Assembly: GCF_003201675.2 (NCBI RefSeq)
Contig: NZ_CP029287.2
Location: 930,001 to 994,000, forward strand
Length of the DNA: 64,000 nt
DNA from: Metallosphaera hakonensis JCM 8857 = DSM 7519
GTDB taxonomy: Archaea; Thermoproteota; Thermoprotei_A; Sulfolobales; Sulfolobaceae
Reading direction: 5' to 3'
Part shown: one piece after another, positions 1 through 9,983 of the stretch
Layout: every line of letters begins with the position of its first letter
Position numbering within the stretch: position 1 is the first letter of the stretch
Program-made: the position numbers and the translations under genes
The notes under the pieces: generated by a model
Told to the model about the DNA's origin: nothing
Database searches by the model: none
The model's input: only the letters and a program-made list of their open reading frames with translations

Positions 1-1
1 G

Positions 2-370
2 AAGATCTTCTTCCTGTTGGAGAAGGAGGGAGGAGTTGATCTGGGCCTAGAATTTAAGCCCTGGTTCTTTGGGCCATATAGCGAAAGGTTACAGGATTAT
101 TTAGACAAATTAATTGAGATTGGAGACGTTGACGTAAAAGAGGAAGAAATACGCGATGGATTAACCAAGGAGGTGGTAGGGCACAAAAGGACTTATGTTC
201 TGGTTGACGAGAATTTTAAGCCATCTGACGAGAGTGACGTGATGAGTTTTTTTAGAACGTGGATCAAAAAGAGTAGACACGAAATACTTAGCTATGTCTA
301 TGAGAAATATCCTGAATACTCTAGATATTCCTTAATAAGAGACAAAATTTTAGGTGCACTTAATGGGTAA
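2..370 (+). CDS. YwgA/Panacea-like winged-helix protein, 5' end cut by window
   Basis: The reading frame is open from base 2, so the gene starts before the window; the TTG at 17 is probably internal. About 122 residues are visible. The segment FKPWFFGPYSERLQ followed by an acidic helix and a basic 'HKRTYVLVDE' strand resembles the YwgA/SocA-type winged-helix fold (a hydrophobic strand, then F-x-P-x-x-F/Y-G-P-Y-S). Such proteins often act as antitoxins or regulators next to a toxin gene. It overlaps the next gene by 8 nt, so the two are probably translationally coupled. The family call rests on motif resemblance only. Confidence 0.5.
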   Translation, partial: KIFFLLEKEGGVDLGLEFKPWFFGPYSERLQDYLDKLIEIGDVDVKEEEIRDGLTKEVVGHKRTYVLVDENFKPSDESDVMSFFRTWIKKSRHEILSYVYEKYPEYSRYSLIRDKILGALNG

Positions 371-1361
371 AAGGAGTAAATCGATTTTTTACAGTTACTT
401 ATATGATTCCCTAAGGTTTTATGGTACTGCCTTAAGTTTATATGAAAAAATTAAAAATAGTAGAGAACCTCTATATCCGGATTTGAGAGCTCAAGAAGAA
501 ATGAAAATCTTCCATATTGCCAGGTCATTTGAAACCTTGGGCAAAGCTTATCTAACTTCTTATGGATTTCTGATAATTTTCCCATCACTCATTATCTCAA
601 CTGCTAAAAAAGGAGGACTTAGGGCTCCTAGGCATTTACAAAAAGAGTTGAACTCGCTTTCTATTCTAGCTCGACAGGCCTTAAACCCCAAAAAGCTCAC
701 TAATAAATTAAAGCATGATCCGCTTGGGAAATCACAACTCCCCGATTTGTTTATTAGTTCTGCAAAATTCATGGAACAAATTGGAGAGAAGGAATTAGCA
801 ACGTTATACAATAAAGTCTCGGCATATTTATCTAAACCTAATAATCAGAGAAAATACGATGATATCTCACAGCTAAGAAAAGAAATTACAGATTTAATTC
901 GGTTTAAGGAGATTTACAAGGAGCTATTCGAAATCCTCAAGAATTGTATCGAAGAAAACAGTAATGAAGCTATATGTAAAACTCTCACAGATGAAACAAA
1001 GAAGACGTTGTCTTCATTTATAAATAAAACATATTTACTAGATCAAATCTTTTCACTGTTGGATTTAGGCTTACAAGGGTTGTATGACGGGATTCTATAC
1101 ACTGCATATTTAGCTAGGGCCGCTGAAATAGCTGATTACACCGTAGGTAGGACAGAAGAAGATGAGAAATATCTAGCCGAAATAATAGATCATCAGGCAG
1201 AAATGTTTGAATTGTTGAAGCGGATAGAGGAAACAAACAACCAATTGATCAAGGACCATGAGCTCGACGACTTTATGGGTCAAATAGAGGAAGAGTCAAG
1301 AGAGTTCTTTAAAAAATTAGACGTAAATAGAAAGGATTCTCAAAACCCAAGTCAAGATTGA
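363..1361 (+). CDS. Helix-rich protein, AbiV/HEPN-like motif
   Basis: This 332-residue, almost all-helical protein starts at ATG 363, inside the stop region of the upstream gene; an in-frame GTG lies at 354. Near residue 55 it has S-F-E-T-L-G-K-A-Y, which resembles the E-x-L-G-K-A helix of AbiV-type HEPN proteins. I do not see a clean R-x4-6-H ribonuclease motif. The C-terminal ~70 residues are charged and coiled-coil-like. Overlap with a small winged-helix gene is the classic layout of a two-gene toxin-antitoxin or abortive-infection module, but function is inference. Confidence 0.6.
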   Translation: MGKRSKSIFYSYLYDSLRFYGTALSLYEKIKNSREPLYPDLRAQEEMKIFHIARSFETLGKAYLTSYGFLIIFPSLIISTAKKGGLRAPRHLQKELNSLSILARQALNPKKLTNKLKHDPLGKSQLPDLFISSAKFMEQIGEKELATLYNKVSAYLSKPNNQRKYDDISQLRKEITDLIRFKEIYKELFEILKNCIEENSNEAICKTLTDETKKTLSSFINKTYLLDQIFSLLDLGLQGLYDGILYTAYLARAAEIADYTVGRTEEDEKYLAEIIDHQAEMFELLKRIEETNNQLIKDHELDDFMGQIEEESREFFKKLDVNRKDSQNPSQD

Positions 1362-1758
1362 TAGGATGTAAGGTCACAAACTCTAAAGATCGACAAAAAG
1401 GCTAGATATGATGAGTTATAGAATTTAATATGTTGAGTGATCGATTTAAAAATTATTACAGTTAAGATGAGTGCCTAACTCTCGATTCATTCTGGTTAAA
1501 CTGTAAGACCTTTGTAACTACTCTTTACCTAGAGGAACTGAGCCGATTTTTTGATCAAATTTTTGGTCAAAATCAAAAATTGAATATATCGAGTTATACT
1601 AACGTGTAAGGTACTTCAATTTCTGGTAAAGAGAAATGGTTTACTAGTTGGCCCCTAGACAGTCAGTTAAAGATGACGGAATCTTAAGAGTCCCGATCAG
1701 TAAATAGTTGAAGTTTTTCTTACGCATCCTTTTATTGACTCAGGTTAAAACCCTGTTT
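1362..1758. other. Non-coding gap
   Basis: This stretch has no convincing ORF. It is A+T-rich with stops in all frames and probably holds the promoter of the molybdoenzyme gene that follows. No repeat or RNA gene was recognised. Confidence 0.5.
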
Positions 1759-2361
1759 ATGGAAAATCAAACACAGATACCTCCTGGTCAAAGAGCTGTT
1801 AAGAAATTCATTTACTACGCTGCTCTGGGAGTTCCAGAGGTCGATATAAATGACTACAGGTTTAAAGTTACAGGACTTGTGGAGAAGGAGAGAAGTTACA
1901 CCTATGAAGAGTTAATCAAGATGATGGACGTGTCCTATAAGAGGGACTTTCACTGCGTGACGGGCTGGAGCGTATTAGGAGTCGATTGGAACGGTGTGAA
2001 ACTAAAGAGGTTAGTAGAGGAGAGCGTCCCCAAGAAGGAGGCTAAATGGGTAATGTTCTATTCCCTCGATGGTTACACCACGACAGTACCCTTGAGTGAC
2101 GTGCTACAGGAAGACTCGGTATTGGTACTTTACGTTAACGGAAAACCCTTAACCAAGGAAATGGGGTTTCCCGCTAGGCCCTTCTTTCCTCATTTATACG
2201 GTTGGAAGAGTGCCAAGTGGGTGACGTCCATGGAGCTAATCCCTGAGTACATAGACGGTTACTGGGAAGAAAGGGGTTATCATGAAAGGGGAAACGTATG
2301 GGATGAGGAGAGGTTCAAGGGCATTTGGGGAAGGCACTCAAAGAAGAGACCTATTTTATAG
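1759..2361 (+). CDS. Sulfite-oxidase-type molybdopterin-dependent oxidoreductase
   Basis: The 200-residue protein corresponds to a lone oxidoreductase molybdopterin-binding domain (SUOX/YedY type). The key feature is F-H-C-V-T-G-W-S-V near residues 64-72: the Cys (C66) is the expected molybdenum ligand and V-T-G-W-S is characteristic of the fold. Later motifs are Y-S-L-D-G-Y-T-T and [18 protein letters not shown], typical of the pterin pocket. The start is put at ATG 1759 rather than the track start 17 codons upstream because domain homology begins there. No signal peptide is seen, suggesting a cytoplasmic enzyme. The substrate is unknown; sulfite or another S/N-oxide is possible. Confidence 0.85.
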   Translation: MENQTQIPPGQRAVKKFIYYAALGVPEVDINDYRFKVTGLVEKERSYTYEELIKMMDVSYKRDFHCVTGWSVLGVDWNGVKLKRLVEESVPKKEAKWVMFYSLDGYTTTVPLSDVLQEDSVLVLYVNGKPLTKEMGFPARPFFPHLYGWKSAKWVTSMELIPEYIDGYWEERGYHERGNVWDEERFKGIWGRHSKKRPIL

Positions 2362-2780
2362 CGTAGGGTTTTTTGTAGAGTTTCATGTTTAACGTCTATT
2401 CTCGAACAGGAGCGGTAGTCACGCGATAAAGAGGTCACGCTCCATCTTGTCAAAGACAGAGTATTAGTGCTTCTCGTAAGTTATTAGCCGGGGACCAAAG
2501 AGTTTAGGTAGATATTTTCCAGAAATACTACTGAAATCCCTGCTTCGATAACGTGGATGTCGCGTTATGATTGTCAGGGACAACCCGTGAGTTTCCTTCC
2601 ACACTTATTGTGCACCTTCCAGTTTCTCTTTATTTTCCCTTTCCCCACCTTAAGGGTAAATGTTGTTATAAATATCTTCTTATTTAAAGAATTAGAATCT
2701 ATCAAAGCAACTAACTTGGTTATAATTGTTTAGACACGGCTCAGTAAGGTTTATTAATACCGCGGTTATAATGATAGTTT
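2362..2780. other. Non-coding gap with downstream promoter
   Basis: No gene is supported here. An A+T-rich box (tttattaatac, about 2751-2761) lies 20-30 nt before the ATG at 2781 and could serve as a box A promoter for a nearly leaderless transcript. Confidence 0.45.
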
Positions 2781-3050
2781 ATGAGTAAAACTTTCTTACG
2801 TAATGAGAGATCAGAGGACATGGGAACAAGTAAAATATTTGAGTACAGCTTGGTTAAGGGAGACCACAAGGTTTGGAAGATAAGGTTAACTTCCGTAAGC
2901 TCGGATCCCACCCAGAGCCTCATGAATCCACACCTATCCCAGTACGGGAAGATGTGTTTCGAAACCAAATCCACAGGATACGTGTGCCCCGTATGTAACC
3001 TGGACATAGACGAGTACGGATATTGTGGGTGCGGAGCGGGTTCAAGCTAG
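2781..3050 (+). CDS. Small protein with C-terminal Cys cluster
   Basis: An 89-residue protein, or 76 residues if the second ATG at 2820 is used. The C-terminus carries C-P-V-C-N-L-D then Y-C-G-C-G, a four-Cys zinc-ribbon-like knuckle. The rest has no recognisable domain. A long ORF on the other strand is a shadow. It sits alone, convergent with the peroxiredoxin gene. Function unknown. Confidence 0.6.
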   Translation: MSKTFLRNERSEDMGTSKIFEYSLVKGDHKVWKIRLTSVSSDPTQSLMNPHLSQYGKMCFETKSTGYVCPVCNLDIDEYGYCGCGAGSS

Positions 3051-3081
3051 AACCAAAAAATTGTACAACTGACTTAATTTC

Positions 3082-3549
3082 TTACTTTAGTTTTCTTACT
3101 ACATCCTCAATTTCCTTGTAATTGGGCTCGTTACCCAGTTCCTTTCCGACCCACTTATACGCTATTTTCCCATCCTTATCCAGGACAAAAACTGCCCTCT
3201 TAGCTAGAACGTAGCCCGGTAGGGGAGGAAATTCCATATCGATTCCGTAGGCCTTGACGGCATCCCTCTTATAGTCGCTCAATATGGTAAAGTTCAATTT
3301 ATTGGCCTCCTTGAATGCCTTATTGCTGAAAGGTGGATCAACACTTATACCCAAAACTACGGCGTTGACTTCATTGAATTTAGCCATAGAGTCCCTGAAG
3401 GTACACATCTCCTTTGTGCAGACCGAGGTAAACGCGCCTGGGTAGAACGCCAATACAACTACCTTACCCTTAAAATCGGATATCTTTACCTTCTTGAGGT
3501 CTGTATCTACCAACTCCACGTCCGGAGCCTTTTCTCCTACTTCTGGCAT
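3082..3549 (-). CDS. Peroxiredoxin, BCP/PrxQ type
   Basis: A 155-residue thioredoxin-fold peroxidase that reduces peroxides using thiols. The active-site region reads Y-P-G-A-F-T-S-V-C-T-K-E-M-C-T-F-R-D, with the peroxidatic Cys at residue 44 and a second Cys five residues later (C49), the arrangement of BCP/PrxQ enzymes where the second Cys can resolve. The start at 3549 is preferred over the track start (3690) because the family begins at M-P-E-V-G-E-K-A-P-D and a good box A lies 26 nt upstream. Confidence 0.92.
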   Translation of the reverse strand: MPEVGEKAPDVELVDTDLKKVKISDFKGKVVVLAFYPGAFTSVCTKEMCTFRDSMAKFNEVNAVVLGISVDPPFSNKAFKEANKLNFTILSDYKRDAVKAYGIDMEFPPLPGYVLAKRAVFVLDKDGKIAYKWVGKELGNEPNYKEIEDVVRKLK

Positions 3550-3570
3550 AGCGTGATTATGGAAAACTAA

Positions 3571-3580
3571 CATATAAACC
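3571..3580 (-). promoter_or_regulatory. Box A (TATA) of the peroxiredoxin gene
   Basis: On the minus strand this reads ggtttatatg. Its centre is about 26 nt upstream of the ATG at 3549, the spacing expected for an archaeal leaderless transcript, and it decides the start codon. Confidence 0.55.
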
Positions 3581-3791
3581 AATTTATCAAGAAGTTTGAA
3601 TTCTTTAAACCTCGTTAACTTGAAAGGGAAACATGTAGATAATGGATTCAATTTATTTAAAGCGACACGACAGATTTGGTTGAAACCCAACGTGTTTACC
3701 GGTTAGAGCTAGGCCGATCAGTTGACTATATGTCCATTGAATCTGTGCTCTTCATATACCACAGTGATGAAAACCTGAGTCGTCCTGAAAG

Positions 3792-5147
3792 CTATCTCGT
3801 GAGCCACTTATCCTGGTCCCATACTGTAACTAGGGCATACATGCTCACGAAGAGCTGAATAACCAATGCCAAGGATCCAATGAACAGAACTTTGAGTTTC
3901 TCGTCCTGAAGAAGTCTCCAAAGCGCGTAAACGAAGGGGATAGCGGTTAAGTAACTCGCCAGATGGATGAGAATAATTGAGTACTTGAAACCTATTCTTG
4001 GAAAGTGAAGAAGGGTATCCCCCATTATATGAACGTGTAGGCCTTGTACGGGGAGTCTGAAGGAGTTGTGAGTCCCAATCTCCCCCAAGAGTAGAGCGAA
4101 CACTATTCTCTTCGCTAGAAGGATGGGAATGTGTAGAATGAAATCTCCACCGTGAATAAGAGCCATCTCATAGTCCGAGACGTTAGTATCCACAAGTGTG
4201 GATCCTAAGAATATCATGTCGAAGATCGAGATCCCTAAAACCAGAAACGGGAGTAAGGTAGTGTAGAAGAAGTTGTAGACGTAGATCGGGCCCCTCTTTA
4301 TCATTGTTCCGTCCGTTATCTCCTTAAAGAAGAAGTAGTAGTTGGCCCTCCCCCATCTCAGTAACTGCTTGTAGAGCTTCTTTACGGTTTCGGGGGGATA
4401 TGTTAGAACAGTGGTTTCGAAGTCCACTATGGCCCTAAATCCCTTAGAAATGACGTAATTGGTGAGCTGTTTGTCGTCTCCAATGAGTGCTCTTCTTCCC
4501 ATGAAAGTGGGGTTCCTATATTCCTCACTGAGGATGAAGGGCTTCACAAGCTCAGTCCTATATAGCGAGCACTTACCGTTCAATAGGACAGCGTAGCCCG
4601 AGCCGTTTACTGCCCTCATGGTAGTCTCCTTGAGTCTCTCAATGAGCTCGGCGAGATAGAAGATGTTCCCAGTTTTAGCGTTCCTCACGTTCACGCTTAC
4701 GCCTCCCACGTTGTCGTCCATAAGCGAAATCATGTTATGGATTCCCTTATCGGGAAGGATCGTGTCGCTATCGAGAAGGAGAACGAACTTGGAGTTCACG
4801 TGCTGAATTCCCCAGGATACGGCTTTCCTCTTTCCAGATCTAACGGGAGTTCTCAAGAATTCTCCTCCATATTTTGTGGCGATCGATTTGTAGGGCTCAT
4901 CACACCCATCGCCTACAACAAGGAACTTAACTCCTTGTCTCGACACTGAGGACACGACTCTTTCAAATACTTCCTCTTTTTCGCCATATACGGGTATCAG
5001 TACGGTCACGTCTGATATGTCGTTGGTTTGAACTCTCTTGAATTTTCTTGTATTTAGAGAGAAATAAGAGTTTAAAAGGAAGTAAGTTAAGGAAAGGAAG
5101 AGCGTCACAGATGCAAAGATTAAGTAGAATGCGTCTAGATGATTCAT
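3792..5147 (-). CDS. Processive family 2 glycosyltransferase, membrane bound
   Basis: This 451-residue protein looks like a hyaluronan/cellulose-synthase-type GT2. It has an N-terminal membrane helix (about 6-28), the GT-A start V-T-V-L-I-P-V-Y-G (47-55), D-S-D-T at 126-129 for nucleotide-sugar/metal binding, G-D-D-K-Q-L at 223-228 supplying the catalytic Asp, and Q-L-L-R-W at 261-265, the Q-x-x-R-W motif of processive enzymes. Several C-terminal membrane helices follow. It probably polymerises and exports a surface polysaccharide at the cytoplasmic membrane. Monocistronic; the acceptor and sugar are unknown. Confidence 0.9.
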   Translation of the reverse strand: MNHLDAFYLIFASVTLFLSLTYFLLNSYFSLNTRKFKRVQTNDISDVTVLIPVYGEKEEVFERVVSSVSRQGVKFLVVGDGCDEPYKSIATKYGGEFLRTPVRSGKRKAVSWGIQHVNSKFVLLLDSDTILPDKGIHNMISLMDDNVGGVSVNVRNAKTGNIFYLAELIERLKETTMRAVNGSGYAVLLNGKCSLYRTELVKPFILSEEYRNPTFMGRRALIGDDKQLTNYVISKGFRAIVDFETTVLTYPPETVKKLYKQLLRWGRANYYFFFKEITDGTMIKRGPIYVYNFFYTTLLPFLVLGISIFDMIFLGSTLVDTNVSDYEMALIHGGDFILHIPILLAKRIVFALLLGEIGTHNSFRLPVQGLHVHIMGDTLLHFPRIGFKYSIILIHLASYLTAIPFVYALWRLLQDEKLKVLFIGSLALVIQLFVSMYALVTVWDQDKWLTR

Positions 5148-5337
5148 TCCAGGTTAGCATAATTGGACACAATTAAAAAGCTTTAACATTACATTTCAGT
5201 GTGATCGAGGGAATTGAGGATCGCATCAACCTTGATTATGGATATGTTCGAGTGTTCCGCCTTAAGTCACCCTTTCACATCTCTATTGAGCTCAATCGTT
5301 GATACATTAACTTTTGTTAAAGAGAAGATAAGTCGAT

Positions 5338-5580
5338 TTAACTTAGTTTTTGGCACTCAACCACTACGGGCCTTCCAATGGGATATTTACTTAGAATTTC
5401 CCTGAAATAGTGGCCCGGATCAATTTTCTTAGCTTCTTTCTCCAGATCCCTAGCAACGTCCGAGTTAGCTACAATGAACGGATTTATCTTTATTGTATCT
5501 ACTTCAACCTCATTATTATTAGTCCTTACCCTAACACCCTTTCCCATGTCTTTGCCCAGTAAGTAATCTACAAATTTCAC
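5338..5580 (-). CDS. Hypothetical protein, 80 aa
   Basis: A small soluble protein with no recognised domain: mixed beta/alpha, with a basic stretch near residues 15-25. It lies 16 nt downstream of the 5597-5863 gene on the same strand and probably belongs to the same operon as the interrupted ATPase. Function unknown. Confidence 0.55.
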   Translation of the reverse strand: MKFVDYLLGKDMGKGVRVRTNNNEVEVDTIKINPFIVANSDVARDLEKEAKKIDPGHYFREILSKYPIGRPVVVECQKLS

Positions 5581-5596
5581 GCAAAAGTAATGCTTT

Positions 5597-5863
5597 CTAA
5601 AGTAATCTGCCAGATCTCTTTTTTTTATTCATTGACAACTCAAATATGTCTACAATAATAGTCCGATTTCTAACTGAGATGCGAATAGCGTCACAGTGCT
5701 CATATCCATCGCTGATGTTCTTCTTAATGTCCTCCGACAAAAGATCGTACATGAACTCGAAATCAGCGAAGAATAACACGTCCCTACTCTTAACTTCGTA
5801 AGCACAGTCTCCGTCTACGATGTACATCCCGCAATCTTTTCCCATCACGATTAGAGTTGGCAT
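5597..5863 (-). CDS. Hypothetical protein, 88 aa, coupled to the ATPase gene
   Basis: The start is taken at ATG 5863, whose A is shared with the stop of the upstream ATPase fragment (TAATG), implying translational coupling. The N-terminus M-P-T-L-I-V-M-G-K-D-C-G-M-Y-I-V-D-G-D-C-A-Y-E-V looks like a small beta-rich domain; the C-terminus is basic. An in-frame ATG at 5905 would overlap the ATPase coding region and is less likely. Function unknown; a partner of the AAA ATPase is suggested only by the operon layout. Confidence 0.6.
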   Translation of the reverse strand: MPTLIVMGKDCGMYIVDGDCAYEVKSRDVLFFADFEFMYDLLSEDIKKNISDGYEHCDAIRISVRNRTIIVDIFELSMNKKKRSGRLL

Positions 5864-7445
5864 TACTGTTCGTCTCTTCTCTTCCAATATAATTTCGAAA
5901 GCCATTCAAATTCCTTGTGCATCACATCGACTACGTCTGGTATTCCCCCTACCATTTCCTCAGCCTTCTTCTCCTCTACCTTACCGTCATGGAAGAAGTG
6001 AAACTTCACTCTTCTAGAGTTCGCCTCCTCTACCGCCCTCGCAAGTTCCTCTCCCCGTTTTATACCAAGGGATTCGAGTAACTCTAAGACGTGAGAATGT
6101 CCGGAATGTAAAAAATTCAATTTATATTGATAAAGGGATTTATGTTTTTCCATATTTTCTACCAGTAAATACAAATCATCTATCTTGTGAAGGAGTATCA
6201 TGATAGAAGGTTTACAGAACATCCAGATATAACCTTATATCCAGAATAATTCTCGTTATTATATCAATAGTTTCGTCGAAATACTTGCATTCCGGACATT
6301 CTCACGTCAGTGGAGGAGGGTCTTGAAACGGCCATGTGTGACAATGTGTAGAGGATCGTTTGGCTGTGAGTTGTTATCACTATTTTATTAAAACTCGATA
6401 ACGCGTAGAGGATGAGAGCCATAATGACCTGCGACTTTTCATATAACTGAGTTTCCGGCTCTTCATAGAGTACTAGTTCTCCCTCCCTTATTGACATTAG
6501 TAAACTCAAGGTCTCCATTACTGATGCGGATACGAAATTCCACGGTATTTTTTCGCCTCCCTCCACGTACACTAGGTTTCCGTTGCTCTCGCTTATTTCT
6601 CCAGGCATCAGGAGCTTCACTAAGCTGTACACTTTTTTATTAGTTGGTTCATATTCAGATATTCTCTCCAAGTATGATTCCAATTCTGGAAAGTCTTGCA
6701 GAACCATCCTAAGGCTCGCATGCTTCATTGCTGAGGGTATTTCTTCACTCATATCATCAAATCTTGTATATAATTTCAACTTCTCAAAGGTTACTAGCGT
6801 CCTCAGGTAGGGTATGAAGATTGAATTCTCTATTCTCTCAGTTTCACGTAATCTTTCCTTAAATTTCTCCTTGTAGATGTTCAATATCCTATTACCCACA
6901 TATGATATAATCTTCTCACTTACCTCTGCGTGTAGGGACTCCTTGCATTTGGGCGTGAGTCCACTATCGTCCATGTCGAAAACCACATTCCCGTTTTTTC
7001 CTGAGACTTCTACCTCGAAAGGTATTCCCTTCTTTATCACTTCCATCTTCTCCTTGTCGCACTCGTCAGATATTATCAGCGGTGAAGGCCATAACTTGTC
7101 CTTGTAACTCTCATAGACCGAGTTTTGCCTTAGGAATTCCATAAATGACGGTTCCGTTGAGAATTCCCCCTCCGGTAGAAGATCTCTAAGATAATTATCG
7201 TGAGGATAAAAATTGAACTCAAGTTCCTTATCTTTAACTGAGCGATATTCTATCCTTATGGCATTTAGATCTACAGCATCTTTTTCGAATTTCTCAACTT
7301 TTCTAGGAAGAAATAACGAATAATAAATTGCTTTCATGACTGTAGATTTGCCGGAATTCTGGGGACCAAAGAATACCGTAAGGTCACCTAACTCGATATC
7401 AGTTCCTTCCCTTATAGGTCCTAAGGTCTTTATCTTTATTTTCAT
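5863..7445 (-). pseudogene. AAA (AAA_15/OLD-like) ATPase split by a MITE
   Basis: The N-terminal part (7445 down to 6304) begins M-K-I-K-I-K-T-L-G-P-I-R-E-G, with Walker A G-P-Q-N-S-G-K-S-T, Walker B L-V-L-Y-E-E-P-E-T-Q-L and an H-loop T-T-H-S-Q: a RecF/OLD-like ABC-type ATPase. The MITE at 6093-6303 interrupts it. Removing the MITE and one copy of its 4-bp target duplication joins S-S-T-D-V to L-E-L-L-E-S-L-G in frame, giving 455 residues that end at the TAA at 5863. As it stands the gene yields a truncated 393-residue-or-less ATPase with a MITE-encoded tail, plus a separate C-terminal ORF starting inside the MITE. Start 7445 is preferred over 7490 because domain homology begins there. Confidence 0.85.
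6093..6303. mobile_element. 211-bp MITE, copy 1 (inside the ATPase gene)
   Basis: The element is bounded by perfect 16-bp terminal inverted repeats (gagaatgtccggaatg ... cattccggacattctc) and flanked on both sides by acgt, a 4-bp target duplication. It carries no complete gene. The same 211 bp occurs inverted at 34776-34986 and appears identical base for base by eye. It provides a start codon for the displaced C-terminal ATPase fragment (6222). Confidence 0.93.
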
Positions 7446-7499
7446 TGCGTAAAATCCCGTTCTTGAGTAAAAATTCTTTACCATTGACATAACAAAAAC

Positions 7500-7835
7500 T
7501 GAAGGTTAGGATTAGGAATGAAGGTCACCTAGTATAGAGGCGTATTTAATCTGAAAACGACGTTTCTCATCTAAGTATGAGAGACCATATTTCGTGGTTC
7601 ACCTCAAATGAAGGAAGAGAATGATGGAAATCTCACGTAGATGGTTCTCTTCTCCTTGCGGATATGAGAACGATCATAACGTCATCCCCGTGATTAACTC
7701 GAATGGATCTCCATGCTTTCCATAACCTATTACTGAGATGTAATATCCATTGGAGGCAAAACCATTGCCTGGTAGTGACGAAGTCAACTTCGGCTCGTGA
7801 ATATCGAACGGGCTCATTACTTCAAAAGAACGTGA
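7500..7835. other. Gap with a possible mini-element relic
   Basis: No convincing gene; the ORF on the plus strand here overlaps the ClC gene and is a shadow. Around 7544-7574 the sequence gcgtatttaatctgaaaacg followed by acgtttct resembles the core of the mini-element at 26709-26736, so this may be a decayed copy. Confidence 0.4.
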
Positions 7836-9593
7836 TCATGATTGCTTGGCCAACGCTCTCATTTCGTTCTCGTAGGCTTGAACCATGGATTCCATGGTCG
7901 CTATACCCATGAACTCGCCGTTTTCTACGACAGCCACCCATCTGCTCTTACTCACAGCCATGATCTCCCATGCGTACTCAAGCGTTGAGGAGAGAGTAAC
8001 GTAGGGTGACCCTCTAACGATGTATTTACTTACCGCCTCCGAGGGACTAGCTCTGATTATATCGTGAAGATATACAATCCCCAAAAACTTCCCAGTTGCA
8101 TTAACCACAGGTAGACTGAGGAAGTTGTTGTCTGTCATTACCCTCGTTGCTGTCTCCACTGTATCGTGGTCAGAGAGTTTCACGTCGGAGAGCTTGCACT
8201 GCGATATTCTCAGCTTCCTCATTATGGGAACTTCGTATTCGCTCTTGTGGGCAGGAGAGTCCCTCCTAGTGGGGACCTGACTCCTGTAGATGGTGTAGTT
8301 CCCCGATACAAGGTAGGAGATCGCAACGGCTATCATTGCCCCCGGTAGGAGCTGAAGGCTCGAGGTCATCTCCGTGACCATCACAATTACGGATAGGGGA
8401 ACCTTTCCTGCCGCTCCAAAGAACGACATCATTCCTATTATGACGAACGGAGCAATGTCAGGTGCCACTGTAGGGAAAAGGTAGTGAAAGGCCAAACCCA
8501 CATCAGCTCCCACAAACGCACCTATAAATAATCCAGGCGCGAAGACTCCTCCGCTCCCCCCTGATCCAATGGAGAGAGACGTGGTTAAGATTTTCACGAA
8601 AGGTAGTACTAATAATAAAAGTATTAGGGGGAGCACAGGAGAGTAAAAGGACGAGAATTTTTGAAATTCAATGAGATTAATCCATCCGTAACCGGTACCC
8701 AGGGCCTCTGGAACCACGAGCATTACCAGCCCAGCTAGGGCACCACCTATCATGGGTTTCAAGTGGTTGGGGATTGGAAACTTTTTGAAAACCGAGGTCA
8801 TACCATAGAAGGACTTAACGTAAAGGATTGCCATTAATCCTGAGATGACTCCCAGTACCGCGTACATGGGAAGTCTAAGAGGACTAAAGGTACCCGTATA
8901 GAACCCGAACACGGGTGTGAACCCAAACAACAATCCGAAAATGGAGTAACCCACGGCCGATGCTATGAGACCAGGATATATTACTTCAGGCTCCAGATCC
9001 CTTTTGTATAAGATTTCTGCTGCGAGGAGAGCCCCGCCTATGGGCGTCTTAAATATGGTTCCTATTCCTGCCCCAATACCCACCGCCACTGCCCTTCTTC
9101 TGTCCTCGGGAGGTAATCCAAGTAAGTCTGCAACCACGGATCCTACACCGGATGAGAATTGGGCTGTGGGGCCTTCCCTACCTGCGCTTCCTCCAGAGCC
9201 GATGGTAATCGCAGAGGCTATTATCTTCACTGGTATGACCACCCATCTAACCTTACCCTGCAGATAATGATAGGCTTTGATGGCAGCATCTGTGCCGTGG
9301 CCTTCAGCTTCTGGGGCAAACGTGTAGACTATTAACCCTGAGATGAGACCACCTATCATTAAAGATACAGGTATGAGGAAGTAGTGCCCAGGAGTAAAGA
9401 CGAAGTTGAGAGAGCCGTTCTCTCCCAGAGGATGGGGATATGCTATTCCAATAAACTTATTGATGAAAAGGTATTCGAAGAGATGGAGGAGGACATAGAA
9501 AATCGTTGCAGCTAGACCAGCGATAACTCCGAGGATAAGACCTAGGATTAACCATTTCTCGAAATATGGCAGGGAAGAGAGTCTACTGGCCAT
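7836..9593 (-). CDS. ClC-family chloride channel/antiporter with CBS pair
   Basis: A 585-residue ClC protein. The first anion-pore motif is [11 protein letters not shown] at residues 132-142, with the gating glutamate E140. A second, [14 protein letters not shown], lies near residue 345. About ten hydrophobic segments run to residue ~430, and two CBS domains (about 455-580) end the protein, probably binding adenine nucleotides for regulation. Anion conductance or Cl-/H+ exchange is plausible in an acidophile. The presence of the gating Glu does not itself tell channel from antiporter. Monocistronic. Confidence 0.94.
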   Translation of the reverse strand: MASRLSSLPYFEKWLILGLILGVIAGLAATIFYVLLHLFEYLFINKFIGIAYPHPLGENGSLNFVFTPGHYFLIPVSLMIGGLISGLIVYTFAPEAEGHGTDAAIKAYHYLQGKVRWVVIPVKIIASAITIGSGGSAGREGPTAQFSSGVGSVVADLLGLPPEDRRRAVAVGIGAGIGTIFKTPIGGALLAAEILYKRDLEPEVIYPGLIASAVGYSIFGLLFGFTPVFGFYTGTFSPLRLPMYAVLGVISGLMAILYVKSFYGMTSVFKKFPIPNHLKPMIGGALAGLVMLVVPEALGTGYGWINLIEFQKFSSFYSPVLPLILLLLVLPFVKILTTSLSIGSGGSGGVFAPGLFIGAFVGADVGLAFHYLFPTVAPDIAPFVIIGMMSFFGAAGKVPLSVIVMVTEMTSSLQLLPGAMIAVAISYLVSGNYTIYRSQVPTRRDSPAHKSEYEVPIMRKLRISQCKLSDVKLSDHDTVETATRVMTDNNFLSLPVVNATGKFLGIVYLHDIIRASPSEAVSKYIVRGSPYVTLSSTLEYAWEIMAVSKSRWVAVVENGEFMGIATMESMVQAYENEMRALAKQS

Positions 9594-9858
9594 TTATTCC
9601 AATAGCTTACTCATCTATTTTAAGATCTTTGGATTCGAATTTTGTTGAAAGTTAACTAACAAATCTTCTTTATCGTCAATATCTTGTCCACAAAACCGTT
9701 CTTTACGTGATTCATGTTAAACTCGAGCGCGTAACTTAACACGGAGGGCGATTCAGGTGATAATTGAGAATTGTAATTATGGCCAAGGCGAACTAAATAA
9801 AAGAAACTAGAAACGTAAATCTACACCCGGTCAATGCAAGACCCTTCAATAAACTTTA

Positions 9859-9908
9859 TTCTATTTCCTTTAAATAAACTGAATTCGCAAAGAAGACCTG
9901 AATTGCCC
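9859..9908. repeat. Relic repeat shared with 35107-35155
   Basis: About 50 bp ending ...gacctgaattgccc matches, in inverted orientation, the sequence starting gggcaattcacgtcttcg at 35107 with few differences. The gaattgccc / gaatcgccc end recurs at 35258 and 63634. It is probably a terminal fragment of a decayed IS200/IS605-type element; that assignment is inference. Confidence 0.5.
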
Positions 9909-9983
9909 GCTTTTAAATTAACATTGAATTTTGAATTTAGGAGAGTATAACTACCTAACACCTAAGTAAACAGAAGTTATCTA

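Noticed and set aside
2741-3007. 88-codon ORF on the minus strand
   Set aside because: It overlaps almost completely the plus-strand gene with the four-Cys motif, which has better composition and a promoter-like box.
5863-6222. 119-aa ORF as an independent gene
   Set aside because: Its first ~43 codons are MITE sequence; the rest is the displaced C-terminus of the ATPase.
7703-7912. 69-codon plus-strand ORF beside the ClC gene
   Set aside because: Its second half lies inside the ClC coding region on the other strand and the peptide has no protein-like pattern.
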